Source: UBA5109 sp963975155
Lineage (GTDB): Bacteria; Pseudomonadota; Gammaproteobacteria; Pseudomonadales; Pseudohongiellaceae
Assembly (NCBI GenBank): GCA_963975155.1
Contig: CAXBFG010000005.1
Span: 62,001-126,000 of the forward strand
Direction of reading: 5' to 3'
Length of the DNA: 64,000 nt
Shown here: in pieces, positions 14,567 through 24,123 of the stretch
How positions within the stretch are numbered: position 1 is the first letter of the stretch
Layout: the number at the start of each line of letters is the position of its first letter
The notes under the pieces: generated by a model
The model's input: the letters and a program-made list of their open reading frames with translations, nothing else
Told to the model about the DNA's origin: nothing
Database searches by the model: none
Translations under genes and position numbers: made by a program

Positions 14567-16344
14567 ATTCTGCGCATACTGATAAGAAACAAACACTTTG
14601 GAGATTGTATTTTGTCTTCGTGGTGATTCTTTCGCTCCTCAGTATCATCGCCTGGAAAGTCCTGGATCTGCAGGTTTTGAATAATGACATTCTGCAAAGT
14701 CAGGGAGATGCCCGGACAGTCCGTAATGATGAGATTTCCGCACACCGGGGCAATATTCTCGATCGCAACGGCCAGCCACTGGCAATCAGTACGCCAGTGC
14801 AAACCCTGGTTTTAAACCCTAAAGTGGTACTGCAGCATCCTGAACAGTGGGACCGGCTTGCAGCAGCATTGGCTGGTATAGATGTTAATCCGGAGCTAAT
14901 TCGTAATCGATTGGAAGCTAATGCCGGGCGCGAATTTATGTTTATTAAACGTCGTATTCCACCGGCAGAAGCAGAACAAGTGCTAAGACATGGTTTTACC
15001 GGTCTTTGGGCAGAGGAGGAATATAAGCGTTTTTACCCCCTGGGTGAAGTTGCGGTTCATGTAGTCGGCCTCGCCAACAGCGATGAAGTAGGACAGGAAG
15101 GCATTGAGCTGGCATATGATGATTGGCTTGAGGGCAAGCCTGGTTCCAAACAGGTACTAAGAGACAGAAATGGCGGCATTATTCGTGAGGTCAGAGTCAA
15201 CGAAGTAGCTCAGCCCGGGAATGATCTGATATTGAGTATAGATTCGCAGATTCAGTTTCTGGCTTATAAGGCTCTCAAGGAAGAAGTGACCCGACGTTAT
15301 GCCAGTGCCGGCACGGCCGTGGTATTAAATGTTGAAACAGGCGAAATTCTGGCCATGGTCAGCCAGCCATCTTATAACCCCAACAACCGCTCCAGCCTGA
15401 ATGGTCAGTTTGACGGCCTAAAAAACAGAGCCATCGCAGAATCCCTGGAACCGGGTTCGACAGTAAAAACCTTTACCGTCACTGCGGCTTTGGAGAGTGG
15501 GCTGTTCGATACTGAAAGTATTGTAGATACCAGTCCGGGATACATACGTGTTGATCGTTCCACGATTCGTGATCCCGTTAATTATGGGAAGTCGTCGCTG
15601 GAAAGAATTTTAGCCAAGTCTTCTCAGGTCGGCGCAAGCAAACTGGCTCTGGCGATGGGGCAGGACCCCATGCTGGATGTACTGAAACGGGTCGGTTTTG
15701 GGCAATCTCTGGGAACCGGTTTCCCAGGCGAATCGGCTGGAATACTGACCGATCATTCACGCTGGAGTAATTCTGAAATTGCTACGCTGGCCTATGGTTA
15801 TGGTTTTCAGGTCTCTCCGCTGCAGTTGGCTCAAGCCTATATGATTTATGCCAATGGAGGAGTATTTAAACCGGTCTCCCTTTTGAAAATTGAAACAGGA
15901 ACTGCTGTGCCAGGGCTTCGTGTGATCAGCCAGGAGATTGCAGACGAAGTCACAAAAATGCTTGAAGCGGTGGTCAGTCCCGGTGGTGGCGGTACGGGAA
16001 CGCTGGCCTATATACCGACGCATCGGGTTGCAGGAAAAACCGGAACGGCGTGGTACTACGATGTCGCGAAGGGTGCATACGATGAAGGAAATTATATCTC
16101 CCTGTTTGCCGGCTTTGCGCCAGTCAGTAATCCAAAAATTGTTACGGTCGTCACCATCCATGAACCAAAAGGTGAAGAATATGGCGGTGGCAGGGTGGCG
16201 GCACCGGTATTTTCGACGATAACCGCCGGAGCCTTACGAATAATGAATATTCCGCCCGATATCATTCCCGCCGACTCGAATTCATTGAGTTTGAGGGTCA
16301 ATGCAGATGGCTTGCGCGCACCTATTGCAGGTACAGGACAATGA
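14563..16344 (+). CDS. ftsI: Septal peptidoglycan transpeptidase PBP3
   Basis: FtsI cross-links septal peptidoglycan together with the FtsW polymerase. A single membrane anchor (about 12-34) is followed by the class B dimerisation region (RGNILDRNGQPLA, 62-74) and the transpeptidase domain. The active-site motif SxxK is S299-T-V-K302 and KTGT is 492-495. The second motif, normally SxN, reads S353-S354-Q355 (codon CAG at 15625-15627), a departure from E. coli and Pseudomonas PBP3. The start is GTG, overlapping the ftsL stop by four bases; the stop overlaps murE (ATGA). Length is 593 residues. Confidence 0.97.
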   Translation: MNSAHTDKKQTLWRLYFVFVVILSLLSIIAWKVLDLQVLNNDILQSQGDARTVRNDEISAHRGNILDRNGQPLAISTPVQTLVLNPKVVLQHPEQWDRLAAALAGIDVNPELIRNRLEANAGREFMFIKRRIPPAEAEQVLRHGFTGLWAEEEYKRFYPLGEVAVHVVGLANSDEVGQEGIELAYDDWLEGKPGSKQVLRDRNGGIIREVRVNEVAQPGNDLILSIDSQIQFLAYKALKEEVTRRYASAGTAVVLNVETGEILAMVSQPSYNPNNRSSLNGQFDGLKNRAIAESLEPGSTVKTFTVTAALESGLFDTESIVDTSPGYIRVDRSTIRDPVNYGKSSLERILAKSSQVGASKLALAMGQDPMLDVLKRVGFGQSLGTGFPGESAGILTDHSRWSNSEIATLAYGYGFQVSPLQLAQAYMIYANGGVFKPVSLLKIETGTAVPGLRVISQEIADEVTKMLEAVVSPGGGGTGTLAYIPTHRVAGKTGTAWYYDVAKGAYDEGNYISLFAGFAPVSNPKIVTVVTIHEPKGEEYGGGRVAAPVFSTITAGALRIMNIPPDIIPADSNSLSLRVNADGLRAPIAGTGQ

Positions 16345-17873
16345 ACACGGCGAAGAGTATGTCCCAACAAATGACTTTATCAAGATTGCTGGAAACTGAA
16401 ATCTCTGTCCCTGAAAGCATGGATATGGTTTTGACAGGTATTGAGCTGGATAGTCGCAATATTGACAGAGGCGACCTTTTTATTGCCTGCAAAGGGGCAA
16501 ATTTTGATGGGCATGATTTTGTTAGTGAAGTGATTGCCAAGGGTGCCGCTGCGGTGCTGGTCGAAAAGGGAGATCTTTGGCAGGAAATCAGCCAGGAAAA
16601 TAATGTGCCAATAATTCCGGTCCAAAACCTGGCCAGTCGCATCAGTCATATTGCAGCAATATTCTTTAATAAACCGGCAGATCATTTTGCCTTGGTTGGT
16701 GTCACCGGGACAAATGGTAAAACCAGTGTCTGTCAGTTCTATGCTGAAAGCATTTCACGACTAGGTCATATTTGTGGGACAAGCGGCACACTAGGTTATG
16801 GTATTTACGGTAATGACTTAGAAGTAAATGCAGCTTCTACACCGGCAACGACGCCGGATCCGATAACTGTACAGCGTATCTTCAGTGAAATGCTGCAGCA
16901 AAAGGCTGATGCCATGGTCATGGAAGTATCTTCTCATGGTTTAAAACAAGGCCGTGTATGTATCAATGAATTTAATATTGCCGTGTTTACAAATCTCTCA
17001 CGGGATCATCTGGATTATCACAATTCCATGCAGGCTTATGGTGAAGCAAAACTAAAATTATTCAATGGCTCGAGATTAGGAGCAGCGGTGCTGAATATGG
17101 ACGACATGTTTACTGCCACCATTCTTAACAGTCTGTCCAGACAGGTGAAAATTTATACCTATAGCCTCAGTAATCCGCAGGCAGATGTATATCCGGAAGC
17201 AATCGAATTCAAACGTAAAGGTTTTAGTTTGAGCCTGTCTACACCCTGGGGTAAAGGGCGACTGGATACAGGTCTGCTGGGTTCGTTTAATGTCAGTAAT
17301 CTATTGGCGGTGCTGACGGCAGTGATGGCAACGGAAATTCACCAGGACAGGATGGATTTTCAGCAGGTACTGAAGGCGGTTGCCAAGGTGTCTCCCGTTA
17401 AAGGCCGCATGGAGCTGATAGGCGACTTCCCTGTTTCGGTCGTTGTTGATTATGCGCATACCCCCGACGCTTTGGAAAATTCCCTGCAGGCTTTACATGA
17501 ACACTTTAAGGGGAAAATTTGGTGTGTGTTTGGTTGCGGTGGTGATAGAGATAAAGGCAAGCGACCAATGATGGCCCGCATCGCAGAAAGACTGGCTGAT
17601 GAAATAATCGTAACGGATGATAATCCGCGACAGGAAAATTCCAGCGATATTATTGAGCAAATCACTTCAGGTTTCACGCAGAAAGAAACAGTACGCGTCG
17701 AGAGTGACAGGGCTCAAGCAATTGATTTTGCCATTCGCAATGCAACAGAAGGTGATGTGGTGCTGATTGCCGGTAAGGGCCATGAAGAATATCAGGATGT
17801 AGGAGCCGAGCGGCTGATGTTCAGTGATGTGAAACAAGCAAGACTTAGTTTAAACAAGCGTTTTAGAGAATAG
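16341..17873 (+). CDS. murE: UDP-MurNAc-tripeptide synthetase (meso-DAP adding)
   Basis: MurE adds meso-diaminopimelate to UDP-MurNAc-L-Ala-D-Glu in the cytoplasm. The ATP loop TGTNGKTS is at 122-129 and the substrate-specificity motif D427-N-P-R430 indicates meso-DAP and not lysine. Further family marks are TTPDPITVQ, VMEVSSHGL and LIAGKGHEEYQ. Length is 510 residues. The ATG overlaps the ftsI stop by four bases. Confidence 0.98.
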   Translation: MNTAKSMSQQMTLSRLLETEISVPESMDMVLTGIELDSRNIDRGDLFIACKGANFDGHDFVSEVIAKGAAAVLVEKGDLWQEISQENNVPIIPVQNLASRISHIAAIFFNKPADHFALVGVTGTNGKTSVCQFYAESISRLGHICGTSGTLGYGIYGNDLEVNAASTPATTPDPITVQRIFSEMLQQKADAMVMEVSSHGLKQGRVCINEFNIAVFTNLSRDHLDYHNSMQAYGEAKLKLFNGSRLGAAVLNMDDMFTATILNSLSRQVKIYTYSLSNPQADVYPEAIEFKRKGFSLSLSTPWGKGRLDTGLLGSFNVSNLLAVLTAVMATEIHQDRMDFQQVLKAVAKVSPVKGRMELIGDFPVSVVVDYAHTPDALENSLQALHEHFKGKIWCVFGCGGDRDKGKRPMMARIAERLADEIIVTDDNPRQENSSDIIEQITSGFTQKETVRVESDRAQAIDFAIRNATEGDVVLIAGKGHEEYQDVGAERLMFSDVKQARLSLNKRFRE

Positions 17874-17900
17874 AAACGGGTCAAGCAGGTGATAAAAGCA

Positions 17901-19262
17901 ATGAGCCTACTAGAAGTGCAGCAATTGACAGGAGGTCTCCTTAAAGGGGCAGACGTCTCTTTTAATGCTGTGTCTATAGATACGCGAACTTTGCAGGCTG
18001 GTGAATTATTTATTGCTATTCCGGGTGATCGCTTTAACGGCAATGCTTTTCTGAAGCAAGCTGAAGTTAAAAATGCAGCAGCAGCTATTAGTACTGAGCC
18101 AACGGAAGTGGCATTACCGGTTCTGCAAGTTGAAAACAGTCGGCTGGCCCTCGGTAAATTGGGTGCAGCCAATCGAAATAAAAGTAGGGCAAAGGTTATT
18201 GCTGTAACGGGCAGTCAGGGCAAGACCACTGTTAAGGAAATGACAGCAAGCATTCTTGCTTGCTGTGGGGAAGTTTTGAAAACAATGGGAAATTTGAATA
18301 ATGATCTGGGCGTTCCATTGACACTGTTGAAGCTGGAAGAAAAACACCAGTTTGCCGTTATAGAGCTGGGTGCAAATGCACCGGGAGAAATTTTTTATAG
18401 TTCAACATTAACCATGGCTGACGTTGTGCATATTACTAATGTGGCTCCCACTCATCTTGAGGGATTCGGTGACCTTGACGGTGTAGCCAGAGCTAAAGGG
18501 GAGATATGGGAGAGTCTGTCCGCTGATGGAGTTGCCGTGCTTAATCTCGATGATGCCTATGGCGGCCAGTGGATGGAAAAACTCAATGGAAAAAAATTCG
18601 TAAGTGTCAGCGCCCTGGGAAAAAGTACAGCAAATTATCGGGTGGTTGATTTGCAATTCGATGCAGCGATGCATTCAACCTTTAGCGTTCTTACACCACA
18701 GGGTTCCGTAGCAATCAATCTGTCTTTGCCGGGCCAGCATAATGTGGCAAATGCCCTGGCCGCAGCGGCTTTAGGTATGGAAGTCGGGGCAGGCTTGAAT
18801 GAAATCAAACAGGGTTTAGAGGCAATGCAATCTGTGTCAGGCCGCATGTGTACTCTGGCCGGGCGCCAGCAATCCGTCTTGCTGGACGACTCCTATAATG
18901 CCAGTCCAAGTTCATTTCGAGCCGCCATTGATGTGTTGGCGGCACACCAGGGTACTAAAGTTATCGCGATGGGCGATATGGGAGAGTTGGGTTCTGAAGC
19001 AGAAAAGGCGCACCGGGAAATAGCTCTTTATGCATTTAGTAAAGGTATTGATTTCTTGTTTGCTGTGGGTGAATTAAGCGAAGTTGCAGTAAAAAACTTT
19101 GCAGGTAAGAGCATGCACTTTGCCGATATGGATAGTCTGGCTGAGCAAATACTGCCCATGTTAAATCAAGATGTAAAAGTGTTGATAAAAGGATCACGTA
19201 GCGCGGGGATGGATAAGTTGGTTCAAGTCTTACAACAGCAAGTAAAACAAAAAGGAGATTGA
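17901..19262 (+). CDS. murF: UDP-MurNAc-pentapeptide synthetase
   Basis: MurF ligates D-Ala-D-Ala to UDP-MurNAc-tripeptide, completing the cytoplasmic precursor. The P-loop region VTGSQGKTTVKEM, the downstream LNNDLGVPLTLL and LLDDSYNASPSSF are diagnostic. Two starts are possible: ATG at 17901, preceded by AGGTG at suitable spacing, and an in-frame GTG four codons earlier at 17889. I chose the ATG. Length is 453 residues. The gap from murE is short and mraY follows 6 bases after the stop. Confidence 0.96.
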   Translation: MSLLEVQQLTGGLLKGADVSFNAVSIDTRTLQAGELFIAIPGDRFNGNAFLKQAEVKNAAAAISTEPTEVALPVLQVENSRLALGKLGAANRNKSRAKVIAVTGSQGKTTVKEMTASILACCGEVLKTMGNLNNDLGVPLTLLKLEEKHQFAVIELGANAPGEIFYSSTLTMADVVHITNVAPTHLEGFGDLDGVARAKGEIWESLSADGVAVLNLDDAYGGQWMEKLNGKKFVSVSALGKSTANYRVVDLQFDAAMHSTFSVLTPQGSVAINLSLPGQHNVANALAAAALGMEVGAGLNEIKQGLEAMQSVSGRMCTLAGRQQSVLLDDSYNASPSSFRAAIDVLAAHQGTKVIAMGDMGELGSEAEKAHREIALYAFSKGIDFLFAVGELSEVAVKNFAGKSMHFADMDSLAEQILPMLNQDVKVLIKGSRSAGMDKLVQVLQQQVKQKGD

Positions 19263-19268
19263 AGCCTT

Positions 19269-20351
19269 ATGTTACTTTGGTTGACAAATTATCTGGCGCA
19301 ATTTAATTCGGGATTTTCAGTTTTCGAATATTTAACTGTACGTGGAATTTTTGGTGTATTGACGGCACTGATGATTTCCTTATTGATTGGGCCTTATGTT
19401 ATTCGACGCCTGAACTACCATCAAATCGGCCAGGTGATCCGTGATGATGGTCCACAGTCACATTTAAGCAAGGCAGGAACGCCAACCATGGGTGGCGCGC
19501 TTATTCTGATCAGCATTATTATCAGCAGTTTGTTGTGGTCTGATTTAAGCAGTGCCTATGTCTGGGTAGTGATCTTCGTAACAGCAGGTTTTGGGATTAT
19601 CGGCTGGGTGGACGACTATCGCAAAATATTTGAACAGAACCCCAAAGGCCTGAGTCCTGGGTGGAAGTATTTCTGGCAATCCCTGGTTGGTTTTACCGCT
19701 GCATGTGTACTGTACTGGCATGCCGTGACACCGGCTGAAACTGAACTGATCGTTCCTTTTTTCAAGGATTTTGCGCTTGAGCTGGGCGGATTTTATATCT
19801 TTATCGCCTACTTTTTTATTGTTGGCTTCAGTAACGCAGTGAATTTAACCGATGGCCTGGATGGCCTTGCAATTCTTCCGACGGTAATGGTCGCCAGTGC
19901 TCTCGGCATAATCGCCTATCTGGTTGGTAATACTGAATTTTCAGCTTATCTGAACATACCCTACATTGCAGGAACCGGCGAGCTGGCTATTTTTTGCGGG
20001 GCAATGGCGGGAGCCGGACTTGGCTTTCTTTGGTTTAACACATATCCCGCGCAAATTTTCATGGGAGATGTTGGTGCGCTGGCCCTGGGAGCCGCATTGG
20101 GAACAATCGCCGTGATCACCCGCCATGAAATTGTGCTGGTGATTATGGGAGGCATTTTTGTAATGGAAACACTTTCGGTAATTCTGCAAGTGGCTTCATT
20201 CAAATTAACCGGGAGGCGTATTTTTCGTATGGCGCCACTGCATCATCATTTTGAATTAAAAGGCTGGCCGGAACCCAGGGTCATTGTGCGATTCTGGATT
20301 ATTACCATCATTCTGGTTTTATTCGGGCTGGCTACCTTGAAGTTACGCTGA
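19269..20351 (+). CDS. mraY: Phospho-MurNAc-pentapeptide transferase
   Basis: MraY transfers phospho-MurNAc-pentapeptide to undecaprenyl phosphate, giving lipid I at the inner membrane. About ten membrane helices are visible. The conserved acidic and polar loops are present: GTPTMGGALI, GWVDDYRK, NLTDGLDGLA and the histidine motif PLHHHFELKGWPE. Length is 360 residues, exactly as in E. coli. AAAGGAG lies before the start at the murF end. Confidence 0.98.
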   Translation: MLLWLTNYLAQFNSGFSVFEYLTVRGIFGVLTALMISLLIGPYVIRRLNYHQIGQVIRDDGPQSHLSKAGTPTMGGALILISIIISSLLWSDLSSAYVWVVIFVTAGFGIIGWVDDYRKIFEQNPKGLSPGWKYFWQSLVGFTAACVLYWHAVTPAETELIVPFFKDFALELGGFYIFIAYFFIVGFSNAVNLTDGLDGLAILPTVMVASALGIIAYLVGNTEFSAYLNIPYIAGTGELAIFCGAMAGAGLGFLWFNTYPAQIFMGDVGALALGAALGTIAVITRHEIVLVIMGGIFVMETLSVILQVASFKLTGRRIFRMAPLHHHFELKGWPEPRVIVRFWIITIILVLFGLATLKLR

Positions 20352-20429
20352 GAATATTGTTAAGAGCAGGGATAAAAGAGCACTGGTAACAGAGACTAGG
20401 TAGTAAATAAAGCGATACAAAGGCAAACA

Positions 20430-21776
20430 ATGCAAGTTGCAGCGCAAGTTAAAAACAAGAAAGTGATTGTCGGTTTGGGTAAGACCGGACTTTCCTATGC
20501 GCGTTATTTGGACAGATTAAACGAAGATTTTATGGTTGTTGATAGCCGTATCAATCCGCCAGGCCTGAAAGAATTAACAACTAGTTTCCCCGAAGTGGAT
20601 GTGGAGCTTGGGGATTTCAGGGAAGATACTTTTTTGAACGCGAAGGAATTATTGGTGAGCCCGGGGGTGGATTTACGTAATCCAATCCTGGCTAAGGCAA
20701 AAGATCACGATGTCACTATTAATGGAGACATTAATATATTTGCGCACAAAGTGGGGGCGCCAATCATTGCCGTTACTGGTTCCAATGCTAAAAGTACGGT
20801 CGTCACCCTGCTGGGTGAAATGGCTCTGCGCTCAGGAATTGATGCAGTAGTGGCAGGCAATATAGGCAAGCCGGTATTGGATTTGCTAGCCGAAGATTTA
20901 CATAAATTATATGTTCTGGAAATTTCCAGTTTTCAGTTGGAGAGCACTAGTCAATTGGGGGCGGAAGTAGCCTGTGTTTTGAATATCAGTGAAGATCATA
21001 TGGATCGTTACGATTCTAAAGTCGCTTACCACGCTGCCAAACATCGTATTTTTCAGTCTTGCAAACAAGCAGTTGTGAATAGAGATGATCCCTTAAGTGC
21101 TCCTTTGTTGCCGTCTTCTGTAAAGCAATGGCGCTATGGTCTGGGTCCCGGGGATATCAATGAATTTGGTTTGATTGAAGTTGCGGGCAAAAGTTTTCTG
21201 GCCTTCAGCAAAAAAGCGTTGATGCCGGTTGATGAAGTACGCATATCAGGTTTGCATAATATTTCTAATGCCCTGGCTGCATTAGCTATCGGGCATGCTG
21301 CTGGTCTGGATATGCAAGCCATGTTGCAAACCTTAAGGGAGTTTCCGGGTTTAGCACATCGTTGCCAATGGGTGCTCAAAAAGAATGGTGTCAATTATTT
21401 CAATGATTCCAAGGGAACCAACGTTGGTGCCTGCAAGGCTGCATTGCATGGTCTGGGCGGAGTCAATAACGTTATTTTATTGGCTGGCGGACAGGGAAAA
21501 GGTGCAGATTTTTCTGAACTCAGCGATACCCTGCGCGCACACGGTAAATTGCTCATCCTTTTTGGCGAAGACGCCGATTTGATCGCTGCCGCATTGCAAG
21601 AGCATATAAGTTGTATAAAGGTCGACTCCTTGCAGGCTGCTGTGAAACTTGCCAGCAAAGAAGCTGAAGCAGGAGATATTGTTTTGCTTTCACCGGCATG
21701 CGCCAGCTTCGACATGTTCAAAAATTATGAAAATCGGGGAGATGTTTTCATTGCTGCGGTGGAGGCTCTGCATTAA
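20430..21776 (+). CDS. murD: UDP-MurNAc-L-alanine:D-glutamate ligase
   Basis: MurD adds D-glutamate to UDP-MurNAc-L-Ala. The N-terminal UDP-binding part opens with KVIVGLGKTGLSYARYL. The P-loop is GSNAKST, the variant usual in pseudomonads, then LEISSFQLEST and the C-terminal domain with YFNDSKGTN. Length is 448 residues. The 78-base gap after mraY is the largest inside the operon after the mraZ-rsmH gap, but no clear promoter is seen in it. ftsW starts 2 bases after the stop. Confidence 0.97.
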   Translation: MQVAAQVKNKKVIVGLGKTGLSYARYLDRLNEDFMVVDSRINPPGLKELTTSFPEVDVELGDFREDTFLNAKELLVSPGVDLRNPILAKAKDHDVTINGDINIFAHKVGAPIIAVTGSNAKSTVVTLLGEMALRSGIDAVVAGNIGKPVLDLLAEDLHKLYVLEISSFQLESTSQLGAEVACVLNISEDHMDRYDSKVAYHAAKHRIFQSCKQAVVNRDDPLSAPLLPSSVKQWRYGLGPGDINEFGLIEVAGKSFLAFSKKALMPVDEVRISGLHNISNALAALAIGHAAGLDMQAMLQTLREFPGLAHRCQWVLKKNGVNYFNDSKGTNVGACKAALHGLGGVNNVILLAGGQGKGADFSELSDTLRAHGKLLILFGEDADLIAAALQEHISCIKVDSLQAAVKLASKEAEAGDIVLLSPACASFDMFKNYENRGDVFIAAVEALH

Positions 21777-21778
21777 TT

Positions 21779-22972
21779 ATGGCAACGCTCGCGCAAAATA
21801 ACTTCAGCCACAACCGCGAAGCGCTTTATCTGGGTGATAAGGTGTTATTTATATGCGTGCTGCTGTTACTGGCATTTGGTCTGGTAATGATGACTTCGGC
21901 ATCAATAGAAATTGCCAGCAGCGAAAGCGGGGATGCATTTTATTATCTGAAAAAGCAGCTGATATTTCTGGTCATGGGTTTTATAGCTGGCGGTATTGTT
22001 TATCTGATTCCGCTGAAATATTACCAGGAATGGAGTGTTTTTCTGCTGGTTTCAGCGATCACTTTATTGGCGCTCGTGTTGTTACCCGGAATCGGGCGGG
22101 AAGTAAATGGTAGTACCAGGTGGCTGAATCTGGGTTTTATGAGCTTACAGGCTTCCGAACCGGCTAAACTTTTTGTTGTGATTTTCATGGCCGCCTATCT
22201 GAGTAAAAACCACAGTTTTGTGTGCGGTTCATGGAAAGGTTTTATCATGCCGCTAGTCTTTGTTGCGGTTCCGATTTTACTGTTACTCAAGGAGCCGGAC
22301 TTTGGTGCTGTAGTGGTATTACTGCTAGCAGTGTTTGGCATGATGTTTCTGGCCGGAGTAAAACTTCATCAGTTTATTTTATTGATTCTGCTTGCCGGGG
22401 GAGGAGCTGCAGCATTGGTATTTTCTTCTGCTTATCGTATCGCCAGGGTCAATTCCTTTTTAACCGCCTTGTCAGACCCATTTAATGAAAATGTAGTCTT
22501 TGGATCAGGTTATCAGCTGGCCCAGGCATTGATTGCTTTTGGACGGGGCGAATGGTTTGGGGTTGGACTTGGTAACAGCATTCAAAAACTTTACTTCCTC
22601 CCTGAGGCGCACACGGATTTTGTGTTTGCGATTATTGCTGAAGAGTTGGGTGTGCTTAGTGCGCTTTTATTATTGGCTTTATTTCTGGTTTTTATCTGGC
22701 GTGCCATGGTGATTGCCCGAAAGAATGAGGAAAAAGGAGATTTCTTTCCGTCATTTCTGGCATATGGAATTGCTCTCATATTCCTTGGACAGGTCATTAT
22801 TAATATAGGTGTTAATACCGGACTACTGCCAACTAAAGGTCTGACCCTGCCATTTTTAAGTGCAGGGGGATCAAGCTTGATTATCTGTATTGTTATGGTG
22901 GCAATCCTGTTGCGAATCGATACTGAAAATCATGCCAGAGCCAATAATTTAAAACGGGTAATCAAGGGATGA
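21779..22972 (+). CDS. ftsW: Septal peptidoglycan polymerase FtsW (SEDS)
   Basis: FtsW is the SEDS-family glycosyltransferase that polymerises lipid II at the septum with FtsI. Around ten membrane helices are present. Conserved segments include GREVNGSTRWLNLG, SEPAKLFVVIFMAAYL, LLLKEPDFGAVVVLL, EAHTDFVFAIIAEELG and LPTKGLTLPFLSAGGSS. Length is 397 residues. The stop overlaps the murG start by four bases (ATGA). Confidence 0.98.
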   Translation: MATLAQNNFSHNREALYLGDKVLFICVLLLLAFGLVMMTSASIEIASSESGDAFYYLKKQLIFLVMGFIAGGIVYLIPLKYYQEWSVFLLVSAITLLALVLLPGIGREVNGSTRWLNLGFMSLQASEPAKLFVVIFMAAYLSKNHSFVCGSWKGFIMPLVFVAVPILLLLKEPDFGAVVVLLLAVFGMMFLAGVKLHQFILLILLAGGGAAALVFSSAYRIARVNSFLTALSDPFNENVVFGSGYQLAQALIAFGRGEWFGVGLGNSIQKLYFLPEAHTDFVFAIIAEELGVLSALLLLALFLVFIWRAMVIARKNEEKGDFFPSFLAYGIALIFLGQVIINIGVNTGLLPTKGLTLPFLSAGGSSLIICIVMVAILLRIDTENHARANNLKRVIKG

Positions 22973-24123
22973 TCATGACTGCTGAGAAAAAGGTATTGAT
23001 CATGGCTGGTGGTACCGGGGGGCACATTTTCCCGGCGCTGAGCATAGCCCGGCATCTGCAATCTTCAGGTGTAAAGGTGGAATGGTTAGGGACTCGAAAA
23101 GGATTGGAAGCGCAATTGATTTCTCAGACGGACATTCCCATTCATTATATTTCGGTATCCGGTCTGAGAGGTAAGAGCCGGCTGTCAATAGTGCTATCGC
23201 CCTTTGTAATTTTGCTTGCCATATTACAGGCGCTGGTGATCCTGCTTTCAGTAAAACCATCATGTGTGTTGGGAATGGGGGGTTTTGTTACTGGTCCCGG
23301 AGGCGTTGCGGCCTGGTTGCTGAGAAAGCCTTTGTTAATTCATGAACAGAATGCCATTGCAGGTTTAAGCAACCAGTTATTAAGTCCTCTGGCGACAGTT
23401 GTAATGGAAGGCTTTGCTGGTGCATTTCAGCGTAAGCAGGATCTTACTCAAAACTCTATGCTGAAACGTATATGCAAACCTGGAAAAGTCCTGCATGTAG
23501 GAAACCCTCTGCGAAGAGAAATCCTTGAATGTCCGGCACCTCAGCAAAGATATGCTGCAAAAGGGAAAAATGAGCGCATCAAAATTCTAATCATTGGCGG
23601 CAGTCTTGGCGCAGTTGCCATTAACAAGGCGATACCAGAAATGCTGAAAGAATTTCAGGCTGCTGAAAGTCTGGAGCTCTGGCATCAATGTGGCAAAAAT
23701 AATCTGCAAAGCTGCCAGTCCTATTATCAGGAACTGGGTTTCACAGAAAATGAAAACCTCCGCATAGCTGCGTTTATTGATGATATGGCTGCTGCTTACT
23801 GTTGGGCCGACGTCGTAATTTGTCGCGCCGGGGCTTCTACGGTGTCAGAAATTTCTGCAATAGGTCTTCCGGCCGTATTTGTTCCTTTCCCTCATGCAGT
23901 AGACGATCATCAGACTGAAAACGCATTGATCATGCAGAAACTTGGCGCGGCCTGGATTGTCCAGCAGCATGAACTTAACCCGCAGGTGCTTGGCGATATT
24001 CTTTTGCAGTTAATAGCAGATAGAGAGCTGGTACTAAAAATGGCCTTGCTGGCGCAGCAGGCCGCTAAGACAAATGCTACAGAAGAAGCAGCGAGAACAT
24101 GTATGGAGGCTTGTTATGCTTGA
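22969..24123 (+). CDS. murG: Lipid II synthase, GlcNAc transferase MurG
   Basis: MurG transfers GlcNAc to lipid I on the inner face of the membrane. N-terminal GGTGGHIFPALSIA, the membrane-associating LGMGGFVTGPGGVAAW region, the second nucleotide-binding loop GGSLGA, and CRAGASTVSEISAIGLPAVFVPFP with DDHQTENA are all family marks. Length is 384 residues, slightly above E. coli. ATG 22969 overlaps the ftsW stop; an ATG two codons later is an alternative. The 3' end overlaps murC by 8 bases. Confidence 0.98.
   Translation: MIMTAEKKVLIMAGGTGGHIFPALSIARHLQSSGVKVEWLGTRKGLEAQLISQTDIPIHYISVSGLRGKSRLSIVLSPFVILLAILQALVILLSVKPSCVLGMGGFVTGPGGVAAWLLRKPLLIHEQNAIAGLSNQLLSPLATVVMEGFAGAFQRKQDLTQNSMLKRICKPGKVLHVGNPLRREILECPAPQQRYAAKGKNERIKILIIGGSLGAVAINKAIPEMLKEFQAAESLELWHQCGKNNLQSCQSYYQELGFTENENLRIAAFIDDMAAAYCWADVVICRAGASTVSEISAIGLPAVFVPFPHAVDDHQTENALIMQKLGAAWIVQQHELNPQVLGDILLQLIADRELVLKMALLAQQAAKTNATEEAARTCMEACYA

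Noticed and set aside
20761..20810. MurD P-loop GSNAKST instead of GTNGKST as a possible defect
   Set aside because: The Ala form is common in gammaproteobacterial MurD and keeps the essential Lys and Ser/Thr.
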